From CACIIZ01 sp045565285 (lineage in GTDB: Bacteria > Pseudomonadota > Alphaproteobacteria > Rhodobacterales > Rhodobacteraceae), in NCBI GenBank assembly GCA_045565285.1, contig JBJLFR010000010.1:1-64000 (forward strand): a stretch of 64,000 nt of DNA, written 5' to 3'. The position numbers were made by a program, and so were the translations under genes. Within the stretch, counting starts at the first letter, position 1, and each line of letters begins with the position of its first letter. The notes under the pieces were generated by a model that saw only the letters and a program-made list of their open reading frames with translations, made no database searches and was not told where the DNA came from. This document shows, piece by piece, positions 7,949 through 16,971 of this stretch.

Positions 7949-9511
7949 TTAAAAGAAACCATCTGGACTTTCAGCATATGATACTAAAACATTTTTTGTT
8001 TGTTGATAATGATTTAGCATCATTTTGTGAGTTTCCCTACCAATACCAGAATTCTTATATCCACCAAAAGCTGCATGAGCAGGGTAGGAGTGGTAGCAGT
8101 TCACCCAAACACGACCAGCCTCAATTGCTCTTCCCATTCTATAACAAATATTTGCATCTCTTGACCATACACCAGCTCCTAATCCATATAATGTATCATT
8201 AGCAATAGATACAGCTTCAGCTTCGTCTCTAAAAGTCGCTACTGATACAACAGGACCAAAGATTTCTTCTTGAAAAATTCGCATTGAATTATTTCCTTTA
8301 AAAGCAGTAGGTTCAACATAGTAACCACCTGAAAAATTCCCAGTCATCTCTCTTTTTTCGCCACCAAAAAGAATTTCAGCTCCTTCTTGTTTGCCAATAT
8401 CAAGATACGACATTATTTTTTCAAATTGTTCATTAGATGCTTGAGCACCAACTTGAGTATTTAAATCAAATGGTGAGCCACAATTTAATGCTTTTACTCT
8501 TTCCCTCACCATTTCCATAAAGGGTTCATAAATATCTTCATGAATTATTGCTCGCGAAGGACAGGTGCAAACTTCACCTTGATTAAAATAGGCATGAAGA
8601 AAACCTTCGACACATCTTGAAATATAATCTTCAGAACCTTCCATAATATCTTTGAAATAGATATTTGGACTTTTACCACCAAGTTCAAGTGTTACAGGTA
8701 TTAAGTTTTCAGATGCATATTGAAGTATTAATCTTCCTGTCGTTGTTTCTCCAGTAAAACCAACTTTATTTACTCTCTTACTTGAAGCTAATGGTTTCCC
8801 AGCTTCTACACCATATCCATGTACAATATTTGCAACTCCTGCTGGAAGGAGATCTCCAATAGTCTCCATTAGAACGTTTATTGAAAATGGCGTTTGTTCT
8901 GCTGGTTTTAATACTACCGCATTTCCAGCTGCTAGAGCAGGTGCAAGTTTCCATGCAGCCATTAAAATAGGGAAATTCCAAGGAATAATTTGTCCAACCA
9001 CTCCTAAAGGTTCAGGATAATGATAAGCCATCATTCCAAGTGCCGAATTTCCACCTCCAGATTGCATTCCATCTATATTTCCAATTGTACCCTCTTGAGC
9101 TCTTATTGCACCAGCGAAATAACGGAAATGATCTACTGTTAATGGGATATCTGCGGCAAATCCTTCTCTGATTGGTTTTCCATTATCTAATGTTTCAGCT
9201 AATGCAAGTTTTTCAATATTTTCCTCTATGCGGTCAGCAATTTTTAATAATATATTTGCTCTTTCTGCAGGACCAGTTTTTCCCCATGCTGGAGCAGCTT
9301 TATGTGCAGCATCTAAAGCAAAATCTATGTCCTCAGCATTTGAACGTGGAACTTCACATATTACTTTACCAGATGTAGGGGAAATATTTTCGAAATATTT
9401 TCCTGACTTTGGTTTTTGCCATTCTCCACCAATAAAATTCTCATAACGTGAATTTGGCTTTAGTTTTGATCCCTCATCACCAGGATAAATAAAAGGTATT
9501 GTTTGATCCAT
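7949..9511 (-). CDS. NAD-dependent aldehyde dehydrogenase (ExaC/AldB-like)
   Basis: About 520 residues, normal for the superfamily. Reaction: oxidation of an aldehyde to its acid with NAD(P). Visible parts are the cofactor segment IIPWNFPILMAAWKLAPALA, the FTGETTTGR turn, the general base in LELGGKSPN, the nucleophile in NQGEVCTCPSR and the C-terminal FGGYKNSGIGRE. The GEVCTCPSR form is typical of ExaC/AldB-type acetaldehyde dehydrogenases, so short-chain aldehydes are the likely substrates. The frame has two ATG codons. The downstream one at 9511 has GGAGGG five bases upstream and is the better start; the other (9523) lies upstream of that site. Divergent from the DadA-like gene. Confidence 0.92.
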   Translation of the reverse strand: MDQTIPFIYPGDEGSKLKPNSRYENFIGGEWQKPKSGKYFENISPTSGKVICEVPRSNAEDIDFALDAAHKAAPAWGKTGPAERANILLKIADRIEENIEKLALAETLDNGKPIREGFAADIPLTVDHFRYFAGAIRAQEGTIGNIDGMQSGGGNSALGMMAYHYPEPLGVVGQIIPWNFPILMAAWKLAPALAAGNAVVLKPAEQTPFSINVLMETIGDLLPAGVANIVHGYGVEAGKPLASSKRVNKVGFTGETTTGRLILQYASENLIPVTLELGGKSPNIYFKDIMEGSEDYISRCVEGFLHAYFNQGEVCTCPSRAIIHEDIYEPFMEMVRERVKALNCGSPFDLNTQVGAQASNEQFEKIMSYLDIGKQEGAEILFGGEKREMTGNFSGGYYVEPTAFKGNNSMRIFQEEIFGPVVSVATFRDEAEAVSIANDTLYGLGAGVWSRDANICYRMGRAIEAGRVWVNCYHSYPAHAAFGGYKNSGIGRETHKMMLNHYQQTKNVLVSYAESPDGFF

Positions 9512-9565
9512 AATTCCCTCCATTCATTATAATCAGACAAAAAGTAGTTACTTCAGATTATAAAG

Positions 9566-9608
9566 CTTATAAAAAGAGTCAAGATAACTTAGACAAACTT
9601 ATAAAAAG
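9566..9608. promoter_or_regulatory. Direct repeat in the divergent intergenic region, possible operator
   Basis: CTTATAAAAAG occurs at 9566-9576 and again at 9598-9608, 32 bases apart, about three helical turns, between the divergent aldehyde dehydrogenase and DadA-like genes. Same-face spacing suggests a regulator binding site, but A+T richness makes chance repeats common. Confidence 0.35.
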
Positions 9609-9704
9609 GAAGTTTATGAATTATATAACCTTTGATCTTGATAGTTATAAATTTTATATTAAGATTACCAAAAGTTATTGGTTTTAAATAAAAAATATCA
9701 ACAA

Positions 9705-10946
9705 ATGAAAAAAATTATTGTTATTGGTGCTGGTATTGTAGGTGTATCAACTGCAATTTGGCTTCAGAGAAGTGGTTGCAAAGTTATTCTTGTAGATAAA
9801 AATGGGCCTGCATCCGGTGCATCTCACGGGAATGCGGGAATTTTGGCTGCAAGTTCAATTATCCCAATTCCCAATCCTTCGCTTATAAAAAAACTACCTT
9901 TTTTTTTATTTAGTAAAAATTCACCATTATTTTATAAACTTTCTTATATCCCTTTTATGTTTCCTTTTTTGGTAAATTACTTGTCCAAAAGTAATTTACG
10001 AGAAGTAAATAAATATGCAGAACGCATGACCCCTTTAATTTATGATACTGTTGATCAACATAAATTGTTAGCAAAAGGTACAGGTGCAGAGAAATTTATT
10101 TCATATCAAGATTATTGTTTTGGTTATGAAACAGAAAAGAATTTTTTTGATGACAAAAATGTTTGGGAGTTAAGAAAAAAACTTGAATTACCATTTGAAG
10201 TTTTTAGTGGTAATGAATTTTCTAAATTTGATCCTTTTTTCAATGGTTTATTTGATATTGTTGTAAGATGTAAAAAACATGGAAAAATAAATGATCCAGG
10301 ATTATATGTAAAAACTTTGTGTGAACACTTTATATCACAAGGTGGTGAATTAGTCTTAGAAGAAGTAAAAAATATTTTGCCATTAAATTTTAATGAGGTG
10401 CAAATTAAAATTGAAGGTGATAATTTAGTATCTAATAAAGTAGTAGTAGCAACTGGTGCGTGGTCAAAAAAGCTTTTAACAAAATTTAATATGAAAATAC
10501 CTTTAGAAAGTGAGAGAGGATACCATATCGAATATATAAATCCAGATTCTTACCCTATGGCTCCTATGATGTTAACTTCTAAAAAATTTGTCATTACACC
10601 AATGAATGGTCGAATAAGGGCTGCAGGCCTTGTTGAATTTGCAGGATTAAAAACACTTAAGAGAAAACAGCCAATCAATTTATTAAAAAATAAGATAAAG
10701 AAATTATTCCCTAATTTAAAATTTGAGGATAAATCTGAATGGCTTGGTCATAGACCTGCATTAGTAGATTCATTACCTATGTTAGGTTTTTTAGACAATA
10801 AACAACAGATTTGTGTTGCTTTTGGCCATCAACATTTAGGGTTGACAGCTGGTGCTAAAACAGGCCGAATAGTATCAGATCTGATTATGGGAAAAGATAT
10901 TGAATTTTATATTAAAAACTACAGTGCAGATCGATTTATGAGTTAA
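9705..10946 (+). CDS. DadA-like FAD-dependent D-amino-acid dehydrogenase
   Basis: A 413-residue flavoprotein of the DAO superfamily. It starts with an FAD-binding dinucleotide fold (IIVIGAGIVGVSTAIWLQR) and has SGASHGNAGIL just after, a DadA-type feature. The C-terminus has GHRPALVDSLPMLG and FGHQHLGLTAGAKTG, which close the FAD site. Expected reaction: oxidative deamination of D-amino acids, or of a related secondary amine, to the 2-oxo acid. A TTG at 9678 would add nine residues, but the Rossmann motif right after ATG 9705 makes that the natural start. It lies 18 bases before the TRAP binding protein, so its substrate is probably what that system imports. Confidence 0.88.
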   Translation: MKKIIVIGAGIVGVSTAIWLQRSGCKVILVDKNGPASGASHGNAGILAASSIIPIPNPSLIKKLPFFLFSKNSPLFYKLSYIPFMFPFLVNYLSKSNLREVNKYAERMTPLIYDTVDQHKLLAKGTGAEKFISYQDYCFGYETEKNFFDDKNVWELRKKLELPFEVFSGNEFSKFDPFFNGLFDIVVRCKKHGKINDPGLYVKTLCEHFISQGGELVLEEVKNILPLNFNEVQIKIEGDNLVSNKVVVATGAWSKKLLTKFNMKIPLESERGYHIEYINPDSYPMAPMMLTSKKFVITPMNGRIRAAGLVEFAGLKTLKRKQPINLLKNKIKKLFPNLKFEDKSEWLGHRPALVDSLPMLGFLDNKQQICVAFGHQHLGLTAGAKTGRIVSDLIMGKDIEFYIKNYSADRFMS

Positions 10947-10964
10947 ATAAATTAGGAGGAGAAA

Positions 10965-11942
10965 ATGAAGAACTTTAAGATATTTATATATTCATTTATA
11001 TTTATAAATCTTTCTTTATTCGGAATCGTTCATGCCGAAAAATGGGATATGCCAATGGCTTATTCTGCAACAAATTTTCATTCTGAGTACGGTGTAGTAT
11101 TTGCTGATAAAGTTAAAGAATATACAAATGGAGAACTTGAAATTACTGTTCATCCAGGAGGCTCTTTATTTAAAGGTGGAGAAATAAAAAGAGCGGTACA
11201 AACAGGCCAAGCACCAATCGGTGAAAGATTTATGTCTGCTCATGCAAACGAAGCTCCACTGTTGGGTTGGGATAACCTTCCTTTTCTAGCAACAACTTAT
11301 GATGATAATAATAAACTATGGTCGGTTGCTAAAGATAAAGTTAATAAACAGCTTTCTGAATTAAATCTTGTAGCACTTTATACTTGTCCTTGGCCTGGGC
11401 AAGGATTTTATTTTAAGAAAGAAGTCAAATCTAGTTCAGATACTCAGGGAGTAAAATTTCGTTCTTATAATGCAGCAACTGCTACATTTGCAAAAGAATT
11501 AGGTATGTTACCAGTTCAGGTTGAAGCAGCAGAACTGAGTCAAGCATTAGCAACTGGTGTTGCTGAAGCATTTATATCATCTGGTTCTACAGGCTATGAC
11601 CGAAAAGTTTGGGAACACTTAACTCACTATTATAAAGTTAATGCATGGTTGCCAAGAAATTATGTAATTATTAATAAAGGGATATATGAAGGCCTTTCTG
11701 ATAATATAAGAAATGCGTTACATAAAGCTGCAGATGAAACTGGAGCTGCATGTTCTGCAAAATCTGCAGAATTAGCAAATTGGTATTTTGAACAATTAGA
11801 ATCTAATGGTATGACAGTTACAGATGCTGGCCCTGATTTTTTAAAAGAATTAAAAGCCATTGGTGCTAAAATGCAATCTGAGTGGTTAAATACTGTTGGT
11901 TCTGAAGGTCAAGCCATAGTTGATGCTTATAATAAGATGTAA
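10965..11942 (+). CDS. dctP: TRAP transporter solute-binding protein, DctP type (system 1)
   Basis: A 325-residue periplasmic receptor with a signal peptide ending near VHA/EKW and a strong AGGAGG site upstream. The fold signature is visible: EYTNGELEITVHPGGSLF near the N-terminus, then VKFRSYNAATATFAKELG in the middle, where DctP proteins hold the Arg that binds the carboxylate, then ELSQALATGVAEAFISS. Role: captures an organic acid or amino acid and delivers it to DctQM. Flanking DadA-like and Asp/Glu-racemase-family genes suggest an amino-acid-related ligand, which is inference. Confidence 0.92.
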   Translation: MKNFKIFIYSFIFINLSLFGIVHAEKWDMPMAYSATNFHSEYGVVFADKVKEYTNGELEITVHPGGSLFKGGEIKRAVQTGQAPIGERFMSAHANEAPLLGWDNLPFLATTYDDNNKLWSVAKDKVNKQLSELNLVALYTCPWPGQGFYFKKEVKSSSDTQGVKFRSYNAATATFAKELGMLPVQVEAAELSQALATGVAEAFISSGSTGYDRKVWEHLTHYYKVNAWLPRNYVIINKGIYEGLSDNIRNALHKAADETGAACSAKSAELANWYFEQLESNGMTVTDAGPDFLKELKAIGAKMQSEWLNTVGSEGQAIVDAYNKM

Positions 11943-11951
11943 TCAAAATAG

Positions 11952-11978
11952 CCTAACCCTACTTCATTTGGGGTTAGG
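11952..11978 (+). promoter_or_regulatory. Intercistronic hairpin between dctP and dctQ
   Basis: CCTAACCC (11952-11959) pairs with GGGTTAGG (11971-11978), 8 bp with an 11-base loop, and no T-run follows. It ends nine bases before the dctQ ATG. Such hairpins after binding-protein genes often stabilise the upstream mRNA so that more receptor than permease is made. Confidence 0.6.
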
Positions 11979-11986
11979 TATACATT

Positions 11987-12700
11987 ATGAATGATTGGTC
12001 AAATTTTATTGGTTTGCCACTTTGGTTTTGGCTTTTTATTTTGCCATCTTTAGTTTGTTTATTTTGTTTATTTTTTCAAAATAAGCTAGAATATTTCTTT
12101 CTACCAATTTGGAAAATATTAGATTTTATTTATCACTTATCTGGTATTATTGCGGCAATAAGCATGTGTTTGATATTGCTTATTATAATTGCACAAATGG
12201 TCACAAGGTGGACAGGAATTATTTTTGAAGGTTCCACAGAATTTGCAGGATATGCAATGGCATCAACTTCTTTTTTTGCTTTAGCATATGCTTTAGGTAA
12301 AGGTTCTCATATAAGAGTATCAATTTTTTTAAATTTAAATTCCTTTACAAAAAAATGGCTGGATGTTTTTGCTTTATTTATTGCTTCTATAATTGCTACT
12401 TTTTTTGCTAGATATGCAATAAAAACAAATTTTATGTCTGAAATTTTAAATGATAGAACTCAAGGACAAGATCAAATTCCTGAGGCAATTATTTACAGTT
12501 TAAAAATGTTTATCACGTTTCCTTCAGATTGGATTATACTTTGGTCGAATTATGAAGGGAAATGGGTATTTACACCAGTTTGGATTCCACAATTACCTAT
12601 GTCTATTGGAACTATTTTACTTGCAATTTGTTTATGGGATCATCTTTTAAGACTTCTTGTTACAAAAAAATCAGCAATAAAATCAAACATTGTTAAATGA
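11987..12700 (+). CDS. dctQ: TRAP transporter small membrane subunit, DctQ type (system 1)
   Basis: A 237-residue membrane protein with about four to five hydrophobic helices. The central part (VTRWTGIIFEGSTEFAGYAMA, then LGKGSHIRVSIFL) matches the DctQ core, in which an R-V-D/S element and an acidic residue line the interface with DctM. It is longer than the ~165-200 usual, because of an extra N-terminal segment and a loop before the last helix. Its TGA overlaps the dctM start as ATGA, indicating translational coupling. Confidence 0.85.
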   Translation: MNDWSNFIGLPLWFWLFILPSLVCLFCLFFQNKLEYFFLPIWKILDFIYHLSGIIAAISMCLILLIIIAQMVTRWTGIIFEGSTEFAGYAMASTSFFALAYALGKGSHIRVSIFLNLNSFTKKWLDVFALFIASIIATFFARYAIKTNFMSEILNDRTQGQDQIPEAIIYSLKMFITFPSDWIILWSNYEGKWVFTPVWIPQLPMSIGTILLAICLWDHLLRLLVTKKSAIKSNIVK

Positions 12701-14008
12701 CTGAGATTCTAGCAACTATTATATTTCTTTTTTCCTTATTTTTCTTATTAGGAAGTTCAGTTTGGGTTGGTCTATCTTTAATTGGAGTAGCCTGGATAGG
12801 TATAGAATTATTTACATCTCGCCCAGCAGGAGATGCTATGATTACAACTATTTGGACAGGAGCATCAAGTTGGACTCTTACAGCATTACCACTCTTTATT
12901 TGGATGAGGAGAAATATTATATAGAACTAGATTATCTGAGGATATGTTTAAAGGACTTTCACCATGGATGAGTCGTCTACCTGGGGGTCTTCTTCACACT
13001 AATATAGCTGGTTGTACATTATTTGCTGCAGTATCAGGTTCTTCTGCAGCAACCTTAACCACAGTAGGAAAAATGTCTATTCCAGAACTTAGAAAAAGAG
13101 GTTACCCAGAATATATGATAATTGGAACACTTGCTGGAGCAGCTACTCTTGGATTGATGATACCACCTTCCTTAACTTTAATTGTTTATGGTGTATCTAT
13201 TAATGAATCCATTACAAAATTATTCATGGCAGGTGTAATACCTGGACTTATTTTATCATTATTGTTCATGCTTTATATAATCTTTTGGTATTATTATTTT
13301 CCAAAAGAAAGACCTCCTGCAGAAAAATCAATTGGTATAAAACAAATGATTGCTGAAAGTAAATTTCTTATTCCGATATTGGCTTTAGTTATAATAGTTA
13401 TTGGTTCTATGTACTTTGGTTGGGCGACAGCTACCGAAGCTGCTGCAGTTGGTGTTGTAGGAGCTCTTACATTAGCATTTTCTCAAGGTTCATTAACTTG
13501 GGAAGCTTTTTCAAGTAGTCTTATGGGGGCGACTAGAACATCAGCTATGATAGCATTAATTTTAATGGGTGCAGCTTTTTTATCTTTATCAATGGGGTTT
13601 ACGGGATTACCAAGAGCTTTAGCAAACTATATTGATACTCTAAATTTATCACCTATTGTCTTAATAGCCTCTCTAACTATTTTCTATATAATTTTAGGAA
13701 TGTTTCTTGATGGTATTTCATCAGTTGTATTAACTATGGCAATTGTTGAGCCAATGATAAGGCAAGCTGGAATTGATGTTATTTGGTTTGGTATTTTTGT
13801 TGTTGTTGTAGTGGAAATGGCACAAGTAACTCCACCAATTGGTTTTAATTTATTTGTATTACAAGGGATGACTAAACATGAAATTTCTTACATTGCAAAA
13901 ACAGCAATTCCAATGGTTGCACTAATGGTTTTAATGGTCATTATCTTAGTAATTTGGCCAGAACTAGCTACTTGGCTTCCAGAAACAATAAGACAACGTG
14001 GAAGTTAA
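12697..14008 (+). pseudogene. dctM: TRAP transporter large membrane subunit, DctM type (system 1), frameshifted
   Basis: The frame from ATG 12697 encodes the DctM N-terminus up to LPLFIWM and then stops at 12924. The protein resumes in the +1 frame as GEILFRTRLSEDMFKGLSPW and continues to 14008 with typical DctM blocks (AVSGSSAATLTTVGKMSIPE, then TLGLMIPPSLTLIVYG). Removing one A near 12906 joins them into a normal ~436-residue subunit. The rest is intact and not decayed, so a sequencing error or a very recent mutation is likely. Members of this family form the elevator-type sodium-coupled transport domain. Confidence 0.85.
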
Positions 14009-14011
14009 CCA

Positions 14012-14683
14012 TTGAATAAACTGGCGATTTTACAGTTAGACACAAATTTTAAAAGAATAGCTGGGGATATTTGTAGTAAAAAAACCTTTTTAAGGAATGT
14101 AAATATCATTAAAATAAAAAATGCAGTAGTATCTGAAATTATAACTAAAAATCCTAAGGAACAACATTATTTAAACTTCAAGAAAAAAATATTAACAAGA
14201 AATGAAAAAGTAATAACTACTTCTTGTGGTTTTACTTTTTATTGGCAAGATTATTTTAACAACCTAACGAAATCTGATGTAATAACCTCTTCTCTATGCT
14301 GTTTAGATAACAATAGAAAAATATATAAAGATAATGAAATTCTAATATTCACATTTGATGAAGAAATATTAAAATCTTTATTAGTTTCTAAATTAAAAAC
14401 ACCATTTAAAGGTCATATTTTAGGTTTAAGAAAATACAACCTTCTGTACAAAATAATTTCTAATAATGAAAAGAATTTTGAATTTGAACAAATCTGTTAT
14501 GAATTAAAACAATTACTATGGGAAACTATAAAAAATCTTAAAATTAAATTAATAATTTTAGAGTGTACAAATTTATCACCTTATAAAAACATTTTTAGAA
14601 CCATCTTCAGTGGTGAAATAATTGATTTGTTAGTGTTGATTGAAAAAAAAATACCTGGTACTATTAAAAAAGAACTTTTATAA
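14012..14683 (+). CDS. Asp/Glu/hydantoin racemase-family protein
   Basis: A 223-residue protein with a family-like layout: LDTNFKRIAGDICSKKTF at the start, a first active-site Cys in ITTSCGFTFYWQ, TSSLCC after it, and a second Cys in LECTNLSPY, the pair that shuttles protons in these racemases. The start is TTG at 14012, three bases after dctM, with GGAAG upstream. The sequence is diverged and Lys/Asn-rich. Probable role: interconversion of enantiomers of the amino acid or related acid taken up by the preceding TRAP system; exact substrate not predictable. Confidence 0.75.
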   Translation: MNKLAILQLDTNFKRIAGDICSKKTFLRNVNIIKIKNAVVSEIITKNPKEQHYLNFKKKILTRNEKVITTSCGFTFYWQDYFNNLTKSDVITSSLCCLDNNRKIYKDNEILIFTFDEEILKSLLVSKLKTPFKGHILGLRKYNLLYKIISNNEKNFEFEQICYELKQLLWETIKNLKIKLIILECTNLSPYKNIFRTIFSGEIIDLLVLIEKKIPGTIKKELL

Positions 14684-14685
14684 GG

Positions 14686-15354
14686 TTATGTATAATTACC
14701 TCTTATATAATCTGGATGATATGTTTTACTAATCCATTTTTTTATAAATTCTAAATTTTCAACTTTTAAACAAATCATCTGAACAGTTTTTAATTCTTTA
14801 ACAAAGTTTGTTGGAAATCCTTCGATTATTCCAGAGCTGAACCACCCAAATAATCTCCAAATTGCAATTTCTGCAATTGATAATTCATTTGGATCTTTAA
14901 AAGAATTATCATTTAAAAGCATATTCTCTAATAATTGCATTTTTTTCATAATAATATCATCAAAAAATTCTTTTCTTTTACTATGGATTATTTTAGTTTC
15001 AATATTTTTTCGATAATTAGAAAAAAGTACTGTCATATCCGTACACATATCAATAATTTGATCTATTTTTGCAGCTAGAAAATCATTATATTTGGGGTAC
15101 AAACCTGATAGTTTCCCACAATATCTAGATATAGCACCAGTTTGAGTAAGAGAATAGTCATTGATTATTAAAACTGGGATTTGTCTAAAGGGAAGGTAAA
15201 AATTTGATTTTGTAAAACCATTTTTTTTTGCTGACAAAAAGTCTTCTCTAGAAATTCTGACATCTTCAAAATTTATAGACCCATATGTTAAAGACAATCT
15301 TGGAACTTCTGCCCTCCAAAACGGAGTATCAACATATATAATCTTTAATTTCAT
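14686..15354 (-). CDS. Glutathione S-transferase family protein
   Basis: A 222-residue protein with a thioredoxin-like N-terminal half ending in PFRQIPVLIINDYSLTQTGAISRYCGK. There the cis-Pro before VLI and the Q-T/S pair bind glutathione. An all-helical C-terminal half follows. The layout resembles sigma-class or eukaryote-like bacterial GSTs; the N-terminus (IIYVDTPFWRAE) lacks an obvious catalytic Tyr. Likely conjugation or peroxide/isomerase activity. First of a run of minus-strand genes downstream of the YceI gene. Confidence 0.82.
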   Translation of the reverse strand: MKLKIIYVDTPFWRAEVPRLSLTYGSINFEDVRISREDFLSAKKNGFTKSNFYLPFRQIPVLIINDYSLTQTGAISRYCGKLSGLYPKYNDFLAAKIDQIIDMCTDMTVLFSNYRKNIETKIIHSKRKEFFDDIIMKKMQLLENMLLNDNSFKDPNELSIAEIAIWRLFGWFSSGIIEGFPTNFVKELKTVQMICLKVENLEFIKKWISKTYHPDYIRGNYT

Positions 15355-15379
15355 TGATCGATTCTCCTAAATATTTCAA

Positions 15380-15973
15380 TTATTTATCAATAAATAGTAA
15401 TTCAACTGTGGTTTTAAGATTTATAACATCTCCAACAATGTATTGATAGCCTGTAGCTTTAAAATCACTTCTTTTCAACTCTGCATAAATATCAAAATGT
15501 AAATTTTTTTTGACTTTATCTTTTAAAACTGAAGGATTATTCAGCTTAGCCTTAAAAGTAACATTTTTGGTAATACCTCTTATAGTCAGAGATCCTTTAA
15601 TATTAAATTGATTATCTTTGGCAATAACCTTTTTACTTTCAAAATAGATATAAGGATATTTCTCAGCATATAATACAGTTTCTCCAAGCATAGCAGTTGT
15701 AGCTAGATCAAAACCGGCAGAACTTGAATTCAAATCAAATTTTAATTTAAGCTTGGATTGAGTAGGTTTTTTAAAGTTCAATACAAATATGCTATCTTTT
15801 AAAGCAAAAAAACCTTCCATTGGAATAATACCAACAAAATAGTTAAATCTAATTTTCTCTGCATTAAGTATGAATTGATCACTCGCATAACTTATTTTTA
15901 CTGAAACCGATATCAATAATGATAAAAGCAAAGGCAAAATAAAAAAAATTTTATTTTTTATTAAATCATCCAT
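15380..15973 (-). CDS. YceI-family periplasmic lipid-binding protein
   Basis: A 197-residue protein with an N-terminal signal peptide ending near SYAS/DQF. The YceI pattern is clear: a lipocalin-like barrel with ESKKVIAKDNQFNIKGSLTI, RGITKNVTFKAKL and the late F-x-x-R/K-SDF segment (LKRSDFKATGYQYIVGD). Family members bind isoprenoid or quinone-type lipids in the periplasm. The start overlaps the end of the cysteine synthase gene by 13 bases, so it is translated from the same message. Confidence 0.88.
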   Translation of the reverse strand: MDDLIKNKIFFILPLLLSLLISVSVKISYASDQFILNAEKIRFNYFVGIIPMEGFFALKDSIFVLNFKKPTQSKLKLKFDLNSSSAGFDLATTAMLGETVLYAEKYPYIYFESKKVIAKDNQFNIKGSLTIRGITKNVTFKAKLNNPSVLKDKVKKNLHFDIYAELKRSDFKATGYQYIVGDVINLKTTVELLFIDK

Positions 15974-16971
15974 TCGGGTATAGGTAATTTATTTTTTTTA
16001 AGAAACTCTTTATTCCAGATTTTAGATTCATATCTCTGACCAGAATCACATAATATAGTACAAATAGTATGTCCTTTACCCATTTGTTTTGCCAATTCAA
16101 CGGCACCTACTAAATTTATTGCTGAAGATCCACCTAAATATAGCCCCTCATATTTTAATAAATTTTGTAATTCAATAATTGCTGTTTCATCTGAGATTCT
16201 AAAACTATAATCGGGTTTAAAATTTTCTAAATTTTTAGTAACTCTTCCTTGACCAATGCCTTCAGTAATAGAATTACCATCAGATTCCATTCTATTGATT
16301 TTATAGTAATTATAAAGTGCTGATCCACAAGGATCTGATAATCCAATTTGTATTTTTGGATTTTTTTTCTTTAAATACTTGGTAACACCAGCAATTGTTC
16401 CTCCAGATCCTATAGCACAAATAAACCCATCTACTTTTCCGCATGTTTGTTCCCAAATTTCCGGACCAGTTGTTTTGAAATGGGCATTTAAATTCGAAGT
16501 ATTATCAAATTGATTAGCCCAAAATACAGTTTTATTTTTTTCTTTTATAGCTAAATCTTCAGACAACTTTTTCGAATATCTTACATAATTATTTGGATTT
16601 TTATAGGGTGCTGCAGGAACTAAAATTAATTCTGCACCTAATATTTCTAGTAGTTGTTTTTTTTCATTACTTTGAGTTTCAGGCATTACAATTATAGTCT
16701 TACAACCAATTGAATTACCTAATTGTGTCAAACTTATCCCAGTATTACCTGCTGTTCCTTCAACTATAATCCCATCTTTTTTTAATTTTTTATTTTTTAT
16801 AGCATCGTTTAAGATCCCCAAAGCTGCTCGATCTTTAACTGATCCGCCAGGATTCAAAAACTCTGCTTTACCAAGAATTTCACAACCTGTTAGATCAGAT
16901 AAATAATTGATCCTAATTAATGGAGTATTTCCAATTAGAGTAGAAAAATTTGGATTAATTTTGTTTTTTAT
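15961..16971 (-). CDS. cysK: Cysteine synthase / PLP-dependent beta-replacing enzyme, apparent AUA start
   Basis: Makes cysteine from O-acetylserine and sulfide (family reaction). The PLP lysine is in EFLNPGGSVKDRAALG, the substrate loop is GTAGNTGISLT, and the phosphate cradle is GSGGTIAGVTKYL. The first ATG lies inside the active-site region (16857), yet the frame is open upstream and reads NPNFSTLIGNTPLIRINYLS, the conserved N-terminus. No ATG, GTG or TTG is available there. The best start is ATA at 16971, eight bases after AAAGGA, overlapping the TAA stop of the upstream methyltransferase as ATAA. That gives 336 residues, normal for the family. A G-to-A change from an ATGA overlap would explain it. 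Confidence 0.85.
   Translation of the reverse strand: MKNKINPNFSTLIGNTPLIRINYLSDLTGCEILGKAEFLNPGGSVKDRAALGILNDAIKNKKLKKDGIIVEGTAGNTGISLTQLGNSIGCKTIIVMPETQSNEKKQLLEILGAELILVPAAPYKNPNNYVRYSKKLSEDLAIKEKNKTVFWANQFDNTSNLNAHFKTTGPEIWEQTCGKVDGFICAIGSGGTIAGVTKYLKKKNPKIQIGLSDPCGSALYNYYKINRMESDGNSITEGIGQGRVTKNLENFKPDYSFRISDETAIIELQNLLKYEGLYLGGSSAINLVGAVELAKQMGKGHTICTILCDSGQRYESKIWNKEFLKKNKLPIPEWMI

Noticed and set aside
8778..9446. Several short open frames within the aldehyde dehydrogenase gene
   Set aside because: Out-of-frame shadows of a clearly conserved enzyme.
12697..14008. Programmed ribosomal frameshifting in dctM
   Set aside because: No slippery heptamer or downstream pseudoknot is obvious; a single extra base explains the break.
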